Below, piece by piece: positions 17,832 through 26,566 of a stretch of DNA of 64,000 bases; positions within the stretch are counted from its first letter, which is position 1; every line of letters starts with the position of its first letter. The notes below the pieces were generated by a model. That model made no database searches, was not told the DNA's origin, and was given only the letters and a program-made list of their open reading frames with translations. Origin of the DNA: Proteobacteria bacterium UBA6156 (GTDB taxonomy: Bacteria > Pseudomonadota > Alphaproteobacteria > UBA2136 > UBA6156); the NCBI GenBank assembly GCA_002422365.1, contig DIUO01000015.1, positions 21,081-85,080 of the forward strand, in the 5' to 3' direction. A program made the translations under genes and the position numbers.

Positions 17832-18773
17832 TCAGTTACGTTCCAGACAGTTTTCTCCGCCGGAGAAGCAGAGGCTGGCGGAAAAGGGCGGGTCGGTTCT
17901 TTGTGTGATGTTCGGGCTGAACATGAGGATGCGGCCCCAGGGGTCTTGGGCGTAGGCGGCAGGCAGGCCGAGGTCGATCATCATTTGCTGCATCTCGGAC
18001 AAGTTGCCGCTGGCGTAGGCGCGTTTGCCGAGGACTTTGTCGGCGTAGTAGACGGTACCGGGGGTCATGTCGGCATCGGACATGGGGTAGTAATTGAACA
18101 GCGTGTAGTTTTTACCGTCTATGCTGGTGCACCAGCTGGGGGCGCCTTCTACCACCGCGCAGGTGTTTTGGGCTTCGAGGAATGAGGCGGATTCCACCGC
18201 TTCCAGTTTATCGATAATGAGTTGGGCGCGGGCGCGGTATTCGGCCAGGCGCTGCATTTCGACATCGCGCGAGACATACTTGATGCCGATGTCGTCGCCA
18301 CGGGTTTGCCAGGCGTTGTAGTCGTTTTCGGAGCTGATGCCGCCGGATTCGGCCACGCCGTCTTTGCCTCGGCTGGAGATGACGGCCATTTGCATGGTGA
18401 TGGGGGTATCTTCTATGCGCACGGTGGCGTTGGTTTGGCTGTACTCCCAGGCGTTGCCCCAGGGGTCGCGGCGCAGGGAGATATCGACCAGGTTGCCTTC
18501 GCGGAAGAGGTCGTCCAGCGTGGCAGGCAGGCGGTTGATGCCGACCTGCGTGTAATAACGGCCTAAGCTGTCGCGCAGCATTTCTAATTGCGCTTCGGCG
18601 GCTTGCACCTTGCTGCTTTCTAACCGCGACATGATGGTGACGCCGCCTGCGGCGGTGAGAATGGCGGCGACGATCAGCGCGATGCGGGCATCCATGCCGA
18701 ACATGGCGCCGCGCTGGTTGGCCAAGCCCGCAGTGTGCGACAGGGAGGTGATGAGACGCTTCAACATAATCAT
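17832..18773 (-). CDS. Pilin/pseudopilin-like protein, last gene of the assembly operon
   Basis: The product is about 313 aa. A short leader ends NQRGAMFGMDARIALIVAAI, the layout of a type IV prepilin (Gly before a hydrophobic helix), though no Glu at +5 is present. The rest is extracytoplasmic, with a DPWGNAWEYS motif typical of pseudopilins (GspG-like) and a second DPWGR near the end, plus four Cys. ATG 18773 is 7 nt after the upstream stop and has AGGG before it. It shares the ANQxG leader with the preceding gene. Confidence 0.65.
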   Translation of the reverse strand: MIMLKRLITSLSHTAGLANQRGAMFGMDARIALIVAAILTAAGGVTIMSRLESSKVQAAEAQLEMLRDSLGRYYTQVGINRLPATLDDLFREGNLVDISLRRDPWGNAWEYSQTNATVRIEDTPITMQMAVISSRGKDGVAESGGISSENDYNAWQTRGDDIGIKYVSRDVEMQRLAEYRARAQLIIDKLEAVESASFLEAQNTCAVVEGAPSWCTSIDGKNYTLFNYYPMSDADMTPGTVYYADKVLGKRAYASGNLSEMQQMMIDLGLPAAYAQDPWGRILMFSPNITQRTDPPFSASLCFSGGENCLERN

Positions 18774-18780
18774 GATGGCC

Positions 18781-19557
18781 CTATTCTGCCGTATTCTGTT
18801 CATCTTTCAAGCTCAGATTCATGGTTTGGGTGTAATCCCACGGAGTTGTGAAGGTTAATGTGGCCTTCTGGCCGCTCGCATCCGGCATGTAGCTGAAGTC
18901 CCTCCCCCAGGCATCGCGGAGGTCGAACTTGCCTTTCAGGGTCTGGAATTCGCTGTCGGTGGGGAAGCGGAAGGCCCCGGCGTAAAAGGTGTAGAGCTGT
19001 TCGGCCATTTGCTCCATCCGCCGGGTGCTGGTGCGCACCTGCTGGTTGCGGGCGAGAGAGGTATCGTATAACGCCACCGCCTGGTTGCCGGTTTTGGTTT
19101 CCAGCACGTTGCGCTCCGACTCGGTACGGTAGATCTGGCTGCGTACCAGGGTGTCGTCTGTCCCCGCGATGGCAACGGTGGTGGCGTTCTGGCCGTAGAA
19201 TTCACGGTTGGATTCTCGCGCGGCGAGCATGAAGTCTTGTCCGCCGCGTGTGCGGGCCTGAGACTGGGAGTAGGTGCGGGCACGTTCGAGGTCGTAAGTG
19301 GTGCTGTAGGTTTGCCCGGTTTCGGTCAGAATGGCGAATTCCATACCCTTGGCGATATCTTCGGCTTGGGTTTGGGCGCGTTGGGTTTGGGTTTTCTGGT
19401 AGGCTTCGAGCTCTTGCCGGGCCCATTGGACGGAGAGGGCGGAAAAAATGCTCATGCCCATGACCAGCCCGAACATGAACGGCGAAAACCCGCCCTGCTG
19501 GTTGGCGATTACCCCGAGCTGAGTGGGCCGGGTTGGGGTAGCGGGAGTGGCGTGCAT
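18781..19557 (-). CDS. Pilin-like membrane-anchored protein
   Basis: The 258 aa protein has the leader GVIANQQGGFSPFMFGLVMG followed by one hydrophobic helix, then a long alpha-helical extracytoplasmic region (RQELEAYQKTQTQRAQTQAE). A DAWGRDFSYMPD segment near the C-terminus echoes the DPWG motif of its neighbour. The +5 Glu of type IV prepilins is absent. It lies 15 nt after the PilP/GspC-like gene, in the same operon. Confidence 0.55.
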   Translation of the reverse strand: MHATPATPTRPTQLGVIANQQGGFSPFMFGLVMGMSIFSALSVQWARQELEAYQKTQTQRAQTQAEDIAKGMEFAILTETGQTYSTTYDLERARTYSQSQARTRGGQDFMLAARESNREFYGQNATTVAIAGTDDTLVRSQIYRTESERNVLETKTGNQAVALYDTSLARNQQVRTSTRRMEQMAEQLYTFYAGAFRFPTDSEFQTLKGKFDLRDAWGRDFSYMPDASGQKATLTFTTPWDYTQTMNLSLKDEQNTAE

Positions 19558-19572
19558 GTGCCCCCTGCCCGC

Positions 19573-20475
19573 CTAATAGGCGTACCTTATGGTGAGAACG
19601 TAAGGCGCGCCGTTGAGGTCGAGCATGACCTCTCTGCGCGAGATGGACGTGACCTGCACCGGCAGCACCAAGGTTTTGTAGCCGATTTCCGGCTTTTGGG
19701 CACGTTCGGTTGCAAATTGCTGGAGGGCTTCGTCGTAGGCTTTGCTGTAGTTGGCCTCCAGCGCCGGAGAAAGGGTGCCAGGTGCGGGCATTTGGGCGTT
19801 AAGCGCCTGGGCCAGCACGGCCTCTGGCACGCGCATGGGGATGCTGATGCGGAAGGTATCGCCGACCTCATAGCGTTGCTGATTGATGACCGCGTAGCTG
19901 ACCGGAGAGGTGACAATGGCCTGCAACACCAATGTGCTGAGCGCGCTGCCGAAGCTGTAGCGTGCGGCGTCGGGTTCCCATTTTTCTACGGCGCGCGTAA
20001 GGGTGGCGCCGAGTTGGTTGCGGAACTGGGTGAGGTCGGGCTCGGCACTGGCGGCCACCACGGGGAGGTCGATCGCCTGGGCCATGAGTTTATCCATCAG
20101 GCTTTGGCGGCCGGAGGTGAGGACGTCGGTAACTTGGCCGGTGCCGCTGACAAGCTCGGTTTGCGAAACCGCCGTTTTGACCGGGACCAGAATACGCAAG
20201 GGGTCGAGCTGGCTGTCATCTTCTATGAGAACACCCAGGCTGGGCACCAATGGCAGGGGCACGCCGTTGCGGGCGGCATCGGCTCGGGCCTGCGAGATGG
20301 CTTCGTCGCGCGCGAAGATGAAATCCGGCGTGCCGCTGAAGGTGCGCGGCCATTCCAGACGCTCGGCCCGCGAGCCGCCTGTGGCCTGCGCATGGGCACC
20401 GCCCGCCAGCAGCACAGCCGCCAGCAGCAGGAGGGCGCCGCGCGCGCTAGTAGAAGGTATCTTTATCGTACGCAT
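19573..20475 (-). CDS. Periplasmic protein with a GspC/PilP-like C-terminal segment
   Basis: The 300 aa protein has a signal peptide (ARGALLLLAAVLLAGGAHA). Near the C-terminus, AVINQQRYEVGDTFRI is followed by VTSISRREVMLDLNGAPYVL. This resembles the INGxxxxxGD...VxxIxxxxVxLxxxG pattern of the GspC homology region and PilP, which contact the secretin. Its start overlaps the upstream gene by 29 nt, which fits translational coupling. Family assignment is by pattern only. Confidence 0.5.
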   Translation of the reverse strand: MRTIKIPSTSARGALLLLAAVLLAGGAHAQATGGSRAERLEWPRTFSGTPDFIFARDEAISQARADAARNGVPLPLVPSLGVLIEDDSQLDPLRILVPVKTAVSQTELVSGTGQVTDVLTSGRQSLMDKLMAQAIDLPVVAASAEPDLTQFRNQLGATLTRAVEKWEPDAARYSFGSALSTLVLQAIVTSPVSYAVINQQRYEVGDTFRISIPMRVPEAVLAQALNAQMPAPGTLSPALEANYSKAYDEALQQFATERAQKPEIGYKTLVLPVQVTSISRREVMLDLNGAPYVLTIRYAY

Positions 20476-20947
20476 AAATATATCCTTCGATTTGAACCAT
20501 GCTGAGCTCTGGCGGGGCGCCGCGCGGGGTTGCGGTGCACCCGAAGCAGAAACTGTAGGGCACGTAACCGGGCAGGCGCGTCATGCGCTCGAGCACCGCT
20601 TGAGCCTCGGGGTAGGTGCTGGGGCCGGAAATACGGTAGGTGTAGCGCGCCAAGGCCTTGTTGTTGCCGCGGATGAGCGGCTGGCCGATGATGCGGAGGT
20701 CGAGCCGGGGGGCGCCGATATCGAGCGCGCGCTCGAGTTCGTTTTTTTGCACGAAGCGGATGTCTTGGCTGATGCGGCGGATTTCGGCAATGCGCACCTG
20801 GAGGTTTTTGCCGGCGTCGCGTTTCTCCAGCGCGTCTTCCAGTGCATAGGTGCGGCTGTCGATCATCGCGACGTTATCGAAGTATTTATAGAGCCCCAAA
20901 ATGGCCGTGAAAATGATGATGGCCAGGCCTGCGGAAAAGCGGATCAT
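20447..20947 (-). CDS. PilO/GspM-like bitopic inner-membrane protein
   Basis: The 166 aa protein has one N-terminal membrane helix (FSAGLAIIIFTAILGLYKYF), then a coiled-coil stretch and a small periplasmic domain containing two Cys (FCFGC). The topology matches PilO/GspM assembly-platform proteins. It overlaps the upstream gene by 4 nt (ATGA) and the downstream gene by 29 nt. Sequence similarity to known families is not obvious by eye. Confidence 0.5.
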   Translation of the reverse strand: MIRFSAGLAIIIFTAILGLYKYFDNVAMIDSRTYALEDALEKRDAGKNLQVRIAEIRRISQDIRFVQKNELERALDIGAPRLDLRIIGQPLIRGNNKALARYTYRISGPSTYPEAQAVLERMTRLPGYVPYSFCFGCTATPRGAPPELSMVQIEGYIYAYDKDTFY

Positions 20948-22407
20948 TCAGTGTCCTCCTGCGGCTGGATGGCCTGCGGCCGGTTACCCCGGGGCTGGGT
21001 GGGCGAGCTTTGCAGCGAAGCCTTGTTGAGGCGCGAGGCAAAGGGTTTGTATTCCCGCTCCAGCTCGGTGGCATCGACCAACCCTTCCAGCTTGAAGCCG
21101 CTGGTGGTGTTGGGTTTGCGCACGGCTTCCAGGAGCGCGGAATTGAGAATGAGGCTACGGGCGACGGGCTCTTGTTGCAGCCAGCCCTGGTAGATGTCGT
21201 TCTGGGCATCTATGCTGATAATATACTGCTTGGGCGGTTGCTCGGGCTCGGGCGAGCGGACCTCGAACTGCTTGACCTGGAAGCCGGAGCGCTCGATGGC
21301 GCGGGCGGTGTCCTTCGTGACCAGGGGGAAGAGTTCGCGCTTGCGCCACATGCGCTCTTGCTCGGCGATGGCGCGCTCGAGGTCGGAGAATTGGCCGCCG
21401 CGCGGGATTTGCTGTTCGATCATGGCCAGTTGGTCTGACAGGGCCTGGATTTGGCCGCCCTGATACCAGAGCCCGGCATAGGTGGCTAAGGCGACAAGGA
21501 TGCCGGTAAACAGGGCGTGGCTGCCGTAGCGTTCTTGGAACGTCGGCTTGTTCAGCCAGGTTGCGTCGTCGAGCGGCAGGTCTCGTAACGAGTGCACGGT
21601 GACGCGGTCGGAGGGGGGGAGGATGTCGGTATCCCACTGCGTATAAAGGTGGGCGCGGGTGGTGCGGGGGTAGCTTTTCAGCACCTGGTCGAGGTCGCGC
21701 GTCCAGCTGATGGCAGTGGTGGGGAGGACGTAGTTATCTTTCGTATCCCAATGAAAGAGGGTATCGGCAACCAGCAGAATATTAATGGTGTTGGGCTCGC
21801 TGCGCGAGATGCGGCAGAGGTCTATCAGCGCCATGGGGCCCACCAGCTGCTGGGCCAGGGCCACGGCGTTGGGGTCGGCCAGGTCGTCGTCGGAGATGCC
21901 TTCTCCGGACAGGAACAGGTAGGGATTGGCAGGTTTGCCATCGAGCCCGCGCGGCGCAAAGAAGAACAGTGCGGTGTTGCGCTTGAGGCTTTCGCCCACC
22001 AGATCGGTCCAGTTGTCGTTAAACGCGGGTTGGTTGTCGCCAGCCATGAGGAGCTCGGACTTGTTCAGCCCCACAAAGCAGAGGTGGCGGAACGTACCGC
22101 CGACCGAATTAATGACGGTGGAGGCAGCCAGTTTGTATGTAAAACTGCGCAGCAGGGTGCGGGCTTCGGCCCAGAGCGGGCCCATAAACTCGGCGGTGCC
22201 GTGCCAGAATTCCCGTGCCATTTGCTGCACCATGGGCAGGTTTTCTTCCAGCCGGCTTTGCAGGCGGGGGGGCATGCGTTCTACCAGCTGCTTGTGCAGC
22301 TTGCTGCGCACGGCCTGAACCACCGCGTCGTCGGTGCTGTGCACGCCCTCGGGGCCCGCTTCCGGCGGGGTGGGTGAGGTGCGGTTCGGGTTCGTATCTT
22401 CGCTCAT
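20944..22407 (-). CDS. GspL/PilM-N-like assembly platform protein
   Basis: The 487 aa protein has a large cytoplasmic N-terminal region (about 1-310). One membrane helix follows (ALFTGILVALATYAGLWY), then a coiled coil and a periplasmic domain with ferredoxin-like character (QVKQFEVRSPEP...QYIISIDAQ). This is the layout of GspL, or of a fused PilM-PilN. ATG 22407 (MSEDTNPN) is preferred to 22479, which would reach into the previous gene. No actin-like ATPase motif is clear, so exact homology is uncertain. Confidence 0.5.
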   Translation of the reverse strand: MSEDTNPNRTSPTPPEAGPEGVHSTDDAVVQAVRSKLHKQLVERMPPRLQSRLEENLPMVQQMAREFWHGTAEFMGPLWAEARTLLRSFTYKLAASTVINSVGGTFRHLCFVGLNKSELLMAGDNQPAFNDNWTDLVGESLKRNTALFFFAPRGLDGKPANPYLFLSGEGISDDDLADPNAVALAQQLVGPMALIDLCRISRSEPNTINILLVADTLFHWDTKDNYVLPTTAISWTRDLDQVLKSYPRTTRAHLYTQWDTDILPPSDRVTVHSLRDLPLDDATWLNKPTFQERYGSHALFTGILVALATYAGLWYQGGQIQALSDQLAMIEQQIPRGGQFSDLERAIAEQERMWRKRELFPLVTKDTARAIERSGFQVKQFEVRSPEPEQPPKQYIISIDAQNDIYQGWLQQEPVARSLILNSALLEAVRKPNTTSGFKLEGLVDATELEREYKPFASRLNKASLQSSPTQPRGNRPQAIQPQEDTE

Positions 22408-22415
22408 GCTCTGCC

Positions 22416-23555
22416 TTATGCCTGCGATAATACGATTGATAACATATCCAACATCATTACGGCACCGCCCATGATCCATAATAGCGCGCTGGTGATGCCG
22501 ATAAACTGCTTGTGGGTGTCGTTCAGGATACGCTCGAGCAGTGTGTGGGCGTGCGACATACCTTCGATCAGCACGTCGTTCACGTTGCCTTCGGTGGGGG
22601 CGTAGTTTTCGGCAACGCTAACGGGAGTTACAATCAGCTCGGGGAAGCCTGCGCGGCTCATGGCCTCGGCCATGGTGCCGCCGGTGGTGATGACGTGGTT
22701 GAATTGGTCGATACGCCGCCGGATGACGATGTTGGTGGCCAGGCCCTCCATAATGGGAATGAGCTGCTTGGGCTTGACGCCACTGGCGATAAGATAAGGG
22801 AAATACAGCAACATTTGGGTGTAGGTTTGGTAAATGAGGTAACGCCCGTAAATGGGGATTTTAAGCTGCATGTTGTGCAGCGTAGTGCGCCCGGCGGGGT
22901 TGGAATTGAGCGACCAGATGACGACAATGGCCACCAGAATGACACCGGCAAACAGATACCAGTACTCGGCACAGGCCTGGGTGGCGGACATGATGCCGTT
23001 GGGGATCATCCCCATGGGTTTGCCCTGGGCTTCTCTTAACTTTGCCATGACCGGCAGGGTGTTGAGGCCGGTGTTGAACACCGACACCAGCGAGAGCACC
23101 AGCATGAGCAGCGGCGTGAGGAGCTCGGCCAACCCGGCGCGGCGGGAATTGATGGCTTTGTCTTCGAGGATACGCAGAATCTCGAACGATTTTTGCATGT
23201 TGTTGGAGGCTTCTCCGGCCAGGATGGCGGCACGGTGGAGCTCGGTGAACATACGGCGCTCTGTCTGCATGGCCTGGCTGAGCGACTTACCCTGCGCCAC
23301 CTTTTGCGACAGGCCGGTGATGGCGTTGGCGACGGCCTCGTTTTTTTCCGCCCGGAAGGCACGGGCCACGGCGCGCAGGGCGTCGGAAGTGGTTTGGCCG
23401 GTTTTCATCATCATGGCCATGAAGAAGAAGAAGCGTTCGCGGTCGCGGGGGTCTATCGCCGCGCTGCCCACGGTGCCGCCGCCAAACAGCGCCTGCAGCC
23501 CGGTGGGCCGGTAACTAGCGGAGGGCTTCGAGATCGGCACTGAAGTATCTTTCAA
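22416..23555 (-). CDS. GspF/PilC-type inner-membrane assembly platform protein
   Basis: The 379 aa polytopic protein has two T2SSF-type repeats: RFFFFMAMMMKTGQTTSDAL...ILAGEASNN in the first half and YFPYLIASGVKPKQLIPIM in the second. Three membrane segments are present, as in PilC/GspF, which anchors the ATPase. The likely start is TTG at 23555 (GGAAG upstream), overlapping the ATPase gene by 41 nt. It is the best-supported member of the operon after the ATPase. Confidence 0.85.
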   Translation of the reverse strand: MKDTSVPISKPSASYRPTGLQALFGGGTVGSAAIDPRDRERFFFFMAMMMKTGQTTSDALRAVARAFRAEKNEAVANAITGLSQKVAQGKSLSQAMQTERRMFTELHRAAILAGEASNNMQKSFEILRILEDKAINSRRAGLAELLTPLLMLVLSLVSVFNTGLNTLPVMAKLREAQGKPMGMIPNGIMSATQACAEYWYLFAGVILVAIVVIWSLNSNPAGRTTLHNMQLKIPIYGRYLIYQTYTQMLLYFPYLIASGVKPKQLIPIMEGLATNIVIRRRIDQFNHVITTGGTMAEAMSRAGFPELIVTPVSVAENYAPTEGNVNDVLIEGMSHAHTLLERILNDTHKQFIGITSALLWIMGGAVMMLDMLSIVLSQA

Positions 23556-25209
23556 GTTCTTCCAGGCTGCTTATGCCGTTTTTCATGTGCCGCAGGCCTT
23601 GGGCCAGCATGTCGTTCATGCCCGCAGCCTTGGCTTGCTCGCGCACCACTTCAATCCAGTCCGGGCGCAGGCGGTTGCTGCTCCAGACATTGCGGGAGAT
23701 TTCGCGGCGCCACATTTCCAGCACTTCTTCCATGGCGATACGCCCGGAATAGCCACGGTAGTGGCAGAGCTCGCACCCGTTGCGGTTGGGGCGGCAGATG
23801 GTGTCTCCGCGCTTGAAGCCCAGGGGCCGCAGGGTGTTGAGGCTGTCGGCGAGTTGCTGATCGATTTCGTACGGCACCTTGCACTTGGGGCAAAGGCGCC
23901 GCAGCAGCCGCTGCGAGACGATGCCGCGCACATTGCTGAAAATGAGTTCCGGCGGGACGCCGCGTTGCAGCAGGCGGTCGAGCGTCATGAAGGAATCGTT
24001 TGCGTGCATGGTGGTGATGACCAGGTGACCGGTGTTCCCGGCATCGATAACGCGGCGGGTGTCTTCGGGGCTACGCACTTCTCCGATGAACATCACGTCG
24101 GGGTCGAGACCCAAAGCGGCATAGAGGAAGGTTTCGAGATTCACGCCCGCAGCCAGGTCTTCTTCGGTCTGGATGACGTTATCCATCCGCTCTTCGATTT
24201 GCTTTTCGTAACTGATGACGTTCTGGCCGGGGCGCTGGCCACGGCGGATCATCAGCCGGCAGGCCGTTGATTTACCCGAACCCGTGGGCCCGGCAAAAAT
24301 GATTACGCCTTCTTCAAACCGCATCAGGGTATCGATTTTATCAATCGTTTCGTCGGCATAGCCGAAGGTTTCCATATGCCCCTCGAACGGGCGCAGGAAA
24401 CGCATGGCGATTTTGGCAGTGTTCTCCAGCGTGATGGGCTGGGTGGTGTAGCGGATATCGACCGATTGGCGGTTGGTGAGGTCAAAGGTCATCCGTCCGT
24501 AGAGCGGTTTTTTGAAGTTTTCGGCACTCACGCCCGCCATGTGCCGCAGGCGGCCGACAACGCGGTCGTAGACTTCCATGGGCAGGGCGACCAGCTCTTC
24601 CAGCTCGTTATCTATCCGCGCCATGACGGTAGGTTTGCGGTTGAGGATTTCGATGTGGAGGTCGGACGCGCCGTTTTTGTAGGCGGTGCGGATGATTTCA
24701 TCCACCAGGTTCACAATCGCGTCGTCGTTGCCGACGTTGAGCTGGGCGTAGGCGTTTTCCACCAAAAACTTCAGGCTGTGGCCTTCGCGCTTACTCATCC
24801 GCTCGATGGCGGACTCGATACTTTTGGCCGAAGCCCAGACGAACGAGTGGCTGTTTTTGCGGTTGCGGAGGAGAATTTCGGAATGCAGGCGCTTGTTAGG
24901 GAGGTCGGCGGCCGCCCAGGTGACGTTGTTACGGCCAAGTTCTATGGGGCATGCGGTGTAGAAGGTGAGGAAGGCGCGGTCGATGCCTTCTACCTGGTGG
25001 GGGGTGACTTTGGCCATTTCTTCGTCGTTCTTGACCGGGAAGTCGTACGCCACAGCCCGGTAGCGCGCTTGCTGGTTGGGCGTGAGCTTACCGGCCTTAC
25101 CGAGGGCTTCGATCAGTGCGTCGGGGTCCTTCTGCACCGTGACGGGCAGGTTGTGGAGATCGGCCATTGAAATGACGTGATCGGCGATCATAAGGTCGAC
25201 GATATCCAT
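23515..25209 (-). CDS. GspE/PilB-family secretion or pilus-extension ATPase
   Basis: The hexameric motor powers pilus or pseudopilus assembly from the cytoplasm. The 564 aa protein has an N1-like domain, then Walker A (AGPTGSGKSTACRLM), an Asp box, Walker B with DPDVMFIGEVRSPED, and the His box GHLVITTMHAND. A zinc-type module follows (CPKCKVPYE...CELCHYRGYSGR), as in GspE/PilB. It is the first gene of a seven-gene minus-strand operon ending at 17832. No secretin, prepilin peptidase or retraction ATPase is linked. Confidence 0.93.
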   Translation of the reverse strand: MDIVDLMIADHVISMADLHNLPVTVQKDPDALIEALGKAGKLTPNQQARYRAVAYDFPVKNDEEMAKVTPHQVEGIDRAFLTFYTACPIELGRNNVTWAAADLPNKRLHSEILLRNRKNSHSFVWASAKSIESAIERMSKREGHSLKFLVENAYAQLNVGNDDAIVNLVDEIIRTAYKNGASDLHIEILNRKPTVMARIDNELEELVALPMEVYDRVVGRLRHMAGVSAENFKKPLYGRMTFDLTNRQSVDIRYTTQPITLENTAKIAMRFLRPFEGHMETFGYADETIDKIDTLMRFEEGVIIFAGPTGSGKSTACRLMIRRGQRPGQNVISYEKQIEERMDNVIQTEEDLAAGVNLETFLYAALGLDPDVMFIGEVRSPEDTRRVIDAGNTGHLVITTMHANDSFMTLDRLLQRGVPPELIFSNVRGIVSQRLLRRLCPKCKVPYEIDQQLADSLNTLRPLGFKRGDTICRPNRNGCELCHYRGYSGRIAMEEVLEMWRREISRNVWSSNRLRPDWIEVVREQAKAAGMNDMLAQGLRHMKNGISSLEELERYFSADLEALR

Positions 25210-25444
25210 TACAGCCCCCTTCCCGCTTCTGTGGAAGCCAAAAGACTATGCGCCGCGTACGCCCTTGCGGCGCACGGCAGTGGTGCAGGCCCGAAACAGA
25301 TGTTCATTGGCCTTAAAGTAGCGGGTTTTGGCGGGTTTTGGGAGTGCTTGCGCGGCTTTTGCGGCATGGGGGTGTGCAAGTTTGCCACCGCATGCTGCGG
25401 GCACACCTAAGGCGAACCGATGAGGGGGAAGAGGATGGGAAATA

Positions 25445-25520
25445 TGGTGGGCGATGACGGACTCGAACCGCCGACATCCTCCGTGTAAAGGAGGCGCTCT
25501 ACCAACTGAGCTAATCGCCC
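25445..25520 (-). tRNA. tRNA-Val (TAC)
   Basis: The acceptor stem is GGGCGAT/ATCGCCC. The D arm has TTAGCTCAGTTGGTAGAG, the anticodon is TAC and the T arm has TTCGAGTCC. CCA is encoded. The 235 nt between the ATPase gene and this tRNA contain nothing I can support. Confidence 0.95.
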
Positions 25521-25570
25521 GGAAGACCGGATATCTGGAGGACCTGACTTTTCTTCGGTGGGGAAAAATC

Positions 25571-25655
25571 TGGCGGAAGCGACGGGACTTGAGCCCGCAC
25601 CCCTCGGTGTGTTGCACCGAAGGTGCACTACTCCAAGCCCGCCGATACTCTAACC
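25571..25655 (-). pseudogene. tRNA-Asp pseudogene
   Basis: The 3' half keeps the T arm and CGCTTCCGCCA end of the intact tRNA-Asp next to it, and GGTTAGAGTATCGGC of the D/anticodon 5' side is present. About 30 foreign bases replace the anticodon loop, and the 5' acceptor strand is lost. GAAAAATCTGGCGGAAGCGA flanks both copies, indicating a tandem duplication. Confidence 0.75.
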
Positions 25656-25671
25656 CTTCGGAGGAAAAATC

Positions 25672-25748
25672 TGGCGGAAGCGACGGGACTCGAACCCGCG
25701 ACCCTCGGCGTGACAAGCCGATACTCTAACCAACTGAGCTACGCCTCC
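25672..25748 (-). tRNA. tRNA-Asp (GTC)
   Basis: The acceptor stem GGAGGCG/CGCTTCC has one wobble. The anticodon loop is TTGTCAC and the T arm has GTTCGAGTCC. CCA is encoded. The 3'-flanking copy at 25571 is degenerate. Confidence 0.95.
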
Positions 25749-25820
25749 GCTGCCAGACGGGGGGGTTATAGGGGGCCGGGCGGGTGGCGTCAAGCCCTAT
25801 GTGGGCACCAGAGGCTGAAT

Positions 25821-26234
25821 TTATGTGAGTAAGGTGTTGACGATTTCGGCAGCTTGCGCCCGCGTGGGCACAATAAACGGGGTTAGGCTGCGCGACATAT
25901 TGAAACTGTGGGGATTGCCTTCTTCGGCAATGATAACAAAAGGCTTTTGCAGGGCGCTGGCCCAGCCCATTTCGATTACACTGCCCCGGCTGATGCTGGT
26001 GGCATTCAGGCAGTCGAGAATCAGGACGTTCGCCGCCCGCACCATGAGGAGGTCTCGGGTGGTGAGCGTAGCCTCCAACGCCGCACCCAAGCTAGGACTG
26101 TAACCGCCCTGGTGGCGTGGTTTGAGCACTTTGATAGACGTATGGAGTAAGGCTTCAACTTCGTGCTGGCGCGCCTCGACTTGCTCCGGCGAAAACTGGG
26201 CAAAGGCGCCCCCAAGATAGACGGTTTGATTCAT
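25821..26234 (-). CDS. Nucleoside 2-deoxyribosyltransferase-like protein
   Basis: The 137 aa protein begins MNQTVYLGGAFAQFSPEQ, has a central AANVLILDCLNATSISRG, and GSVIEMGWASALQKPFVII. This is the layout of the nucleoside 2-deoxyribosyltransferase fold, where the Glu in the GSVxEMG segment is the usual nucleophile. A role in nucleotide salvage or in hydrolysing modified nucleotides is inferred. ATG 26234 is chosen over 26243 because YLGG should lie close to the start; neither has a clear ribosome site. Confidence 0.7.
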   Translation of the reverse strand: MNQTVYLGGAFAQFSPEQVEARQHEVEALLHTSIKVLKPRHQGGYSPSLGAALEATLTTRDLLMVRAANVLILDCLNATSISRGSVIEMGWASALQKPFVIIAEEGNPHSFNMSRSLTPFIVPTRAQAAEIVNTLLT

Positions 26235-26250
26235 TATCCGCATTGTACAG

Positions 26251-26273
26251 AAAAAGGGCCGCTTGGCGGCCCT
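26251..26273 (-). terminator. hupB terminator
   Basis: A GGGCCGCC/GGCGGCCC-type hairpin is followed on the minus strand by TTTTT. Confidence 0.8.
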
Positions 26274-26293
26274 TGTGCTTACGCAACCGGCAA

Positions 26294-26566
26294 CTAGTTG
26301 ACGGCGTCGCGGAGGCTTTTACCAGCGCGGAACTTAGGCTGGGTGCTGGCCGGGATTTTGATGCTTTGGCCAGTGCGCGGGTTGCGGCCAGTGGTGGCCT
26401 TGCGCTTGGTGGTGGCAAAGGTACCGAAACCGGTCAGACGGACTTCTTGGCCCTTCTTCAGGCTCTTGGTGATGATGTCGACAAAGCTGTCCAGCATGGA
26501 GGCAGCTTCGGTTTTGGTGCACTTGGCGGAATCAGCGATTTTGCTGACGAGCTCTTGCTTGTTCAT
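26294..26566 (-). CDS. hupB: DNA-binding protein HU
   Basis: This is the dimeric nucleoid protein that bends DNA. The 90 aa protein is standard length and carries the HU/IHF signature GFGTFATTKRKATTGRNPRT with the DNA-intercalating arm, and a C-terminal KFRAGKSLRDAVN. It lies downstream of lon, the common alphaproteobacterial order, but with a 339-nt gap holding the lon terminator and the hupB promoter region. The T-rich stretch upstream shows no clear operator. Confidence 0.97.
   Translation of the reverse strand: MNKQELVSKIADSAKCTKTEAASMLDSFVDIITKSLKKGQEVRLTGFGTFATTKRKATTGRNPRTGQSIKIPASTQPKFRAGKSLRDAVN

Noticed and set aside
17832..25209. A complete type II secretion system or Tad pilus
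   Set aside because: No secretin, prepilin peptidase, GspG set with Glu5, or CpaF/TadB-type genes. The ATPase is GspE/PilB-like, but the partners are too divergent to name.
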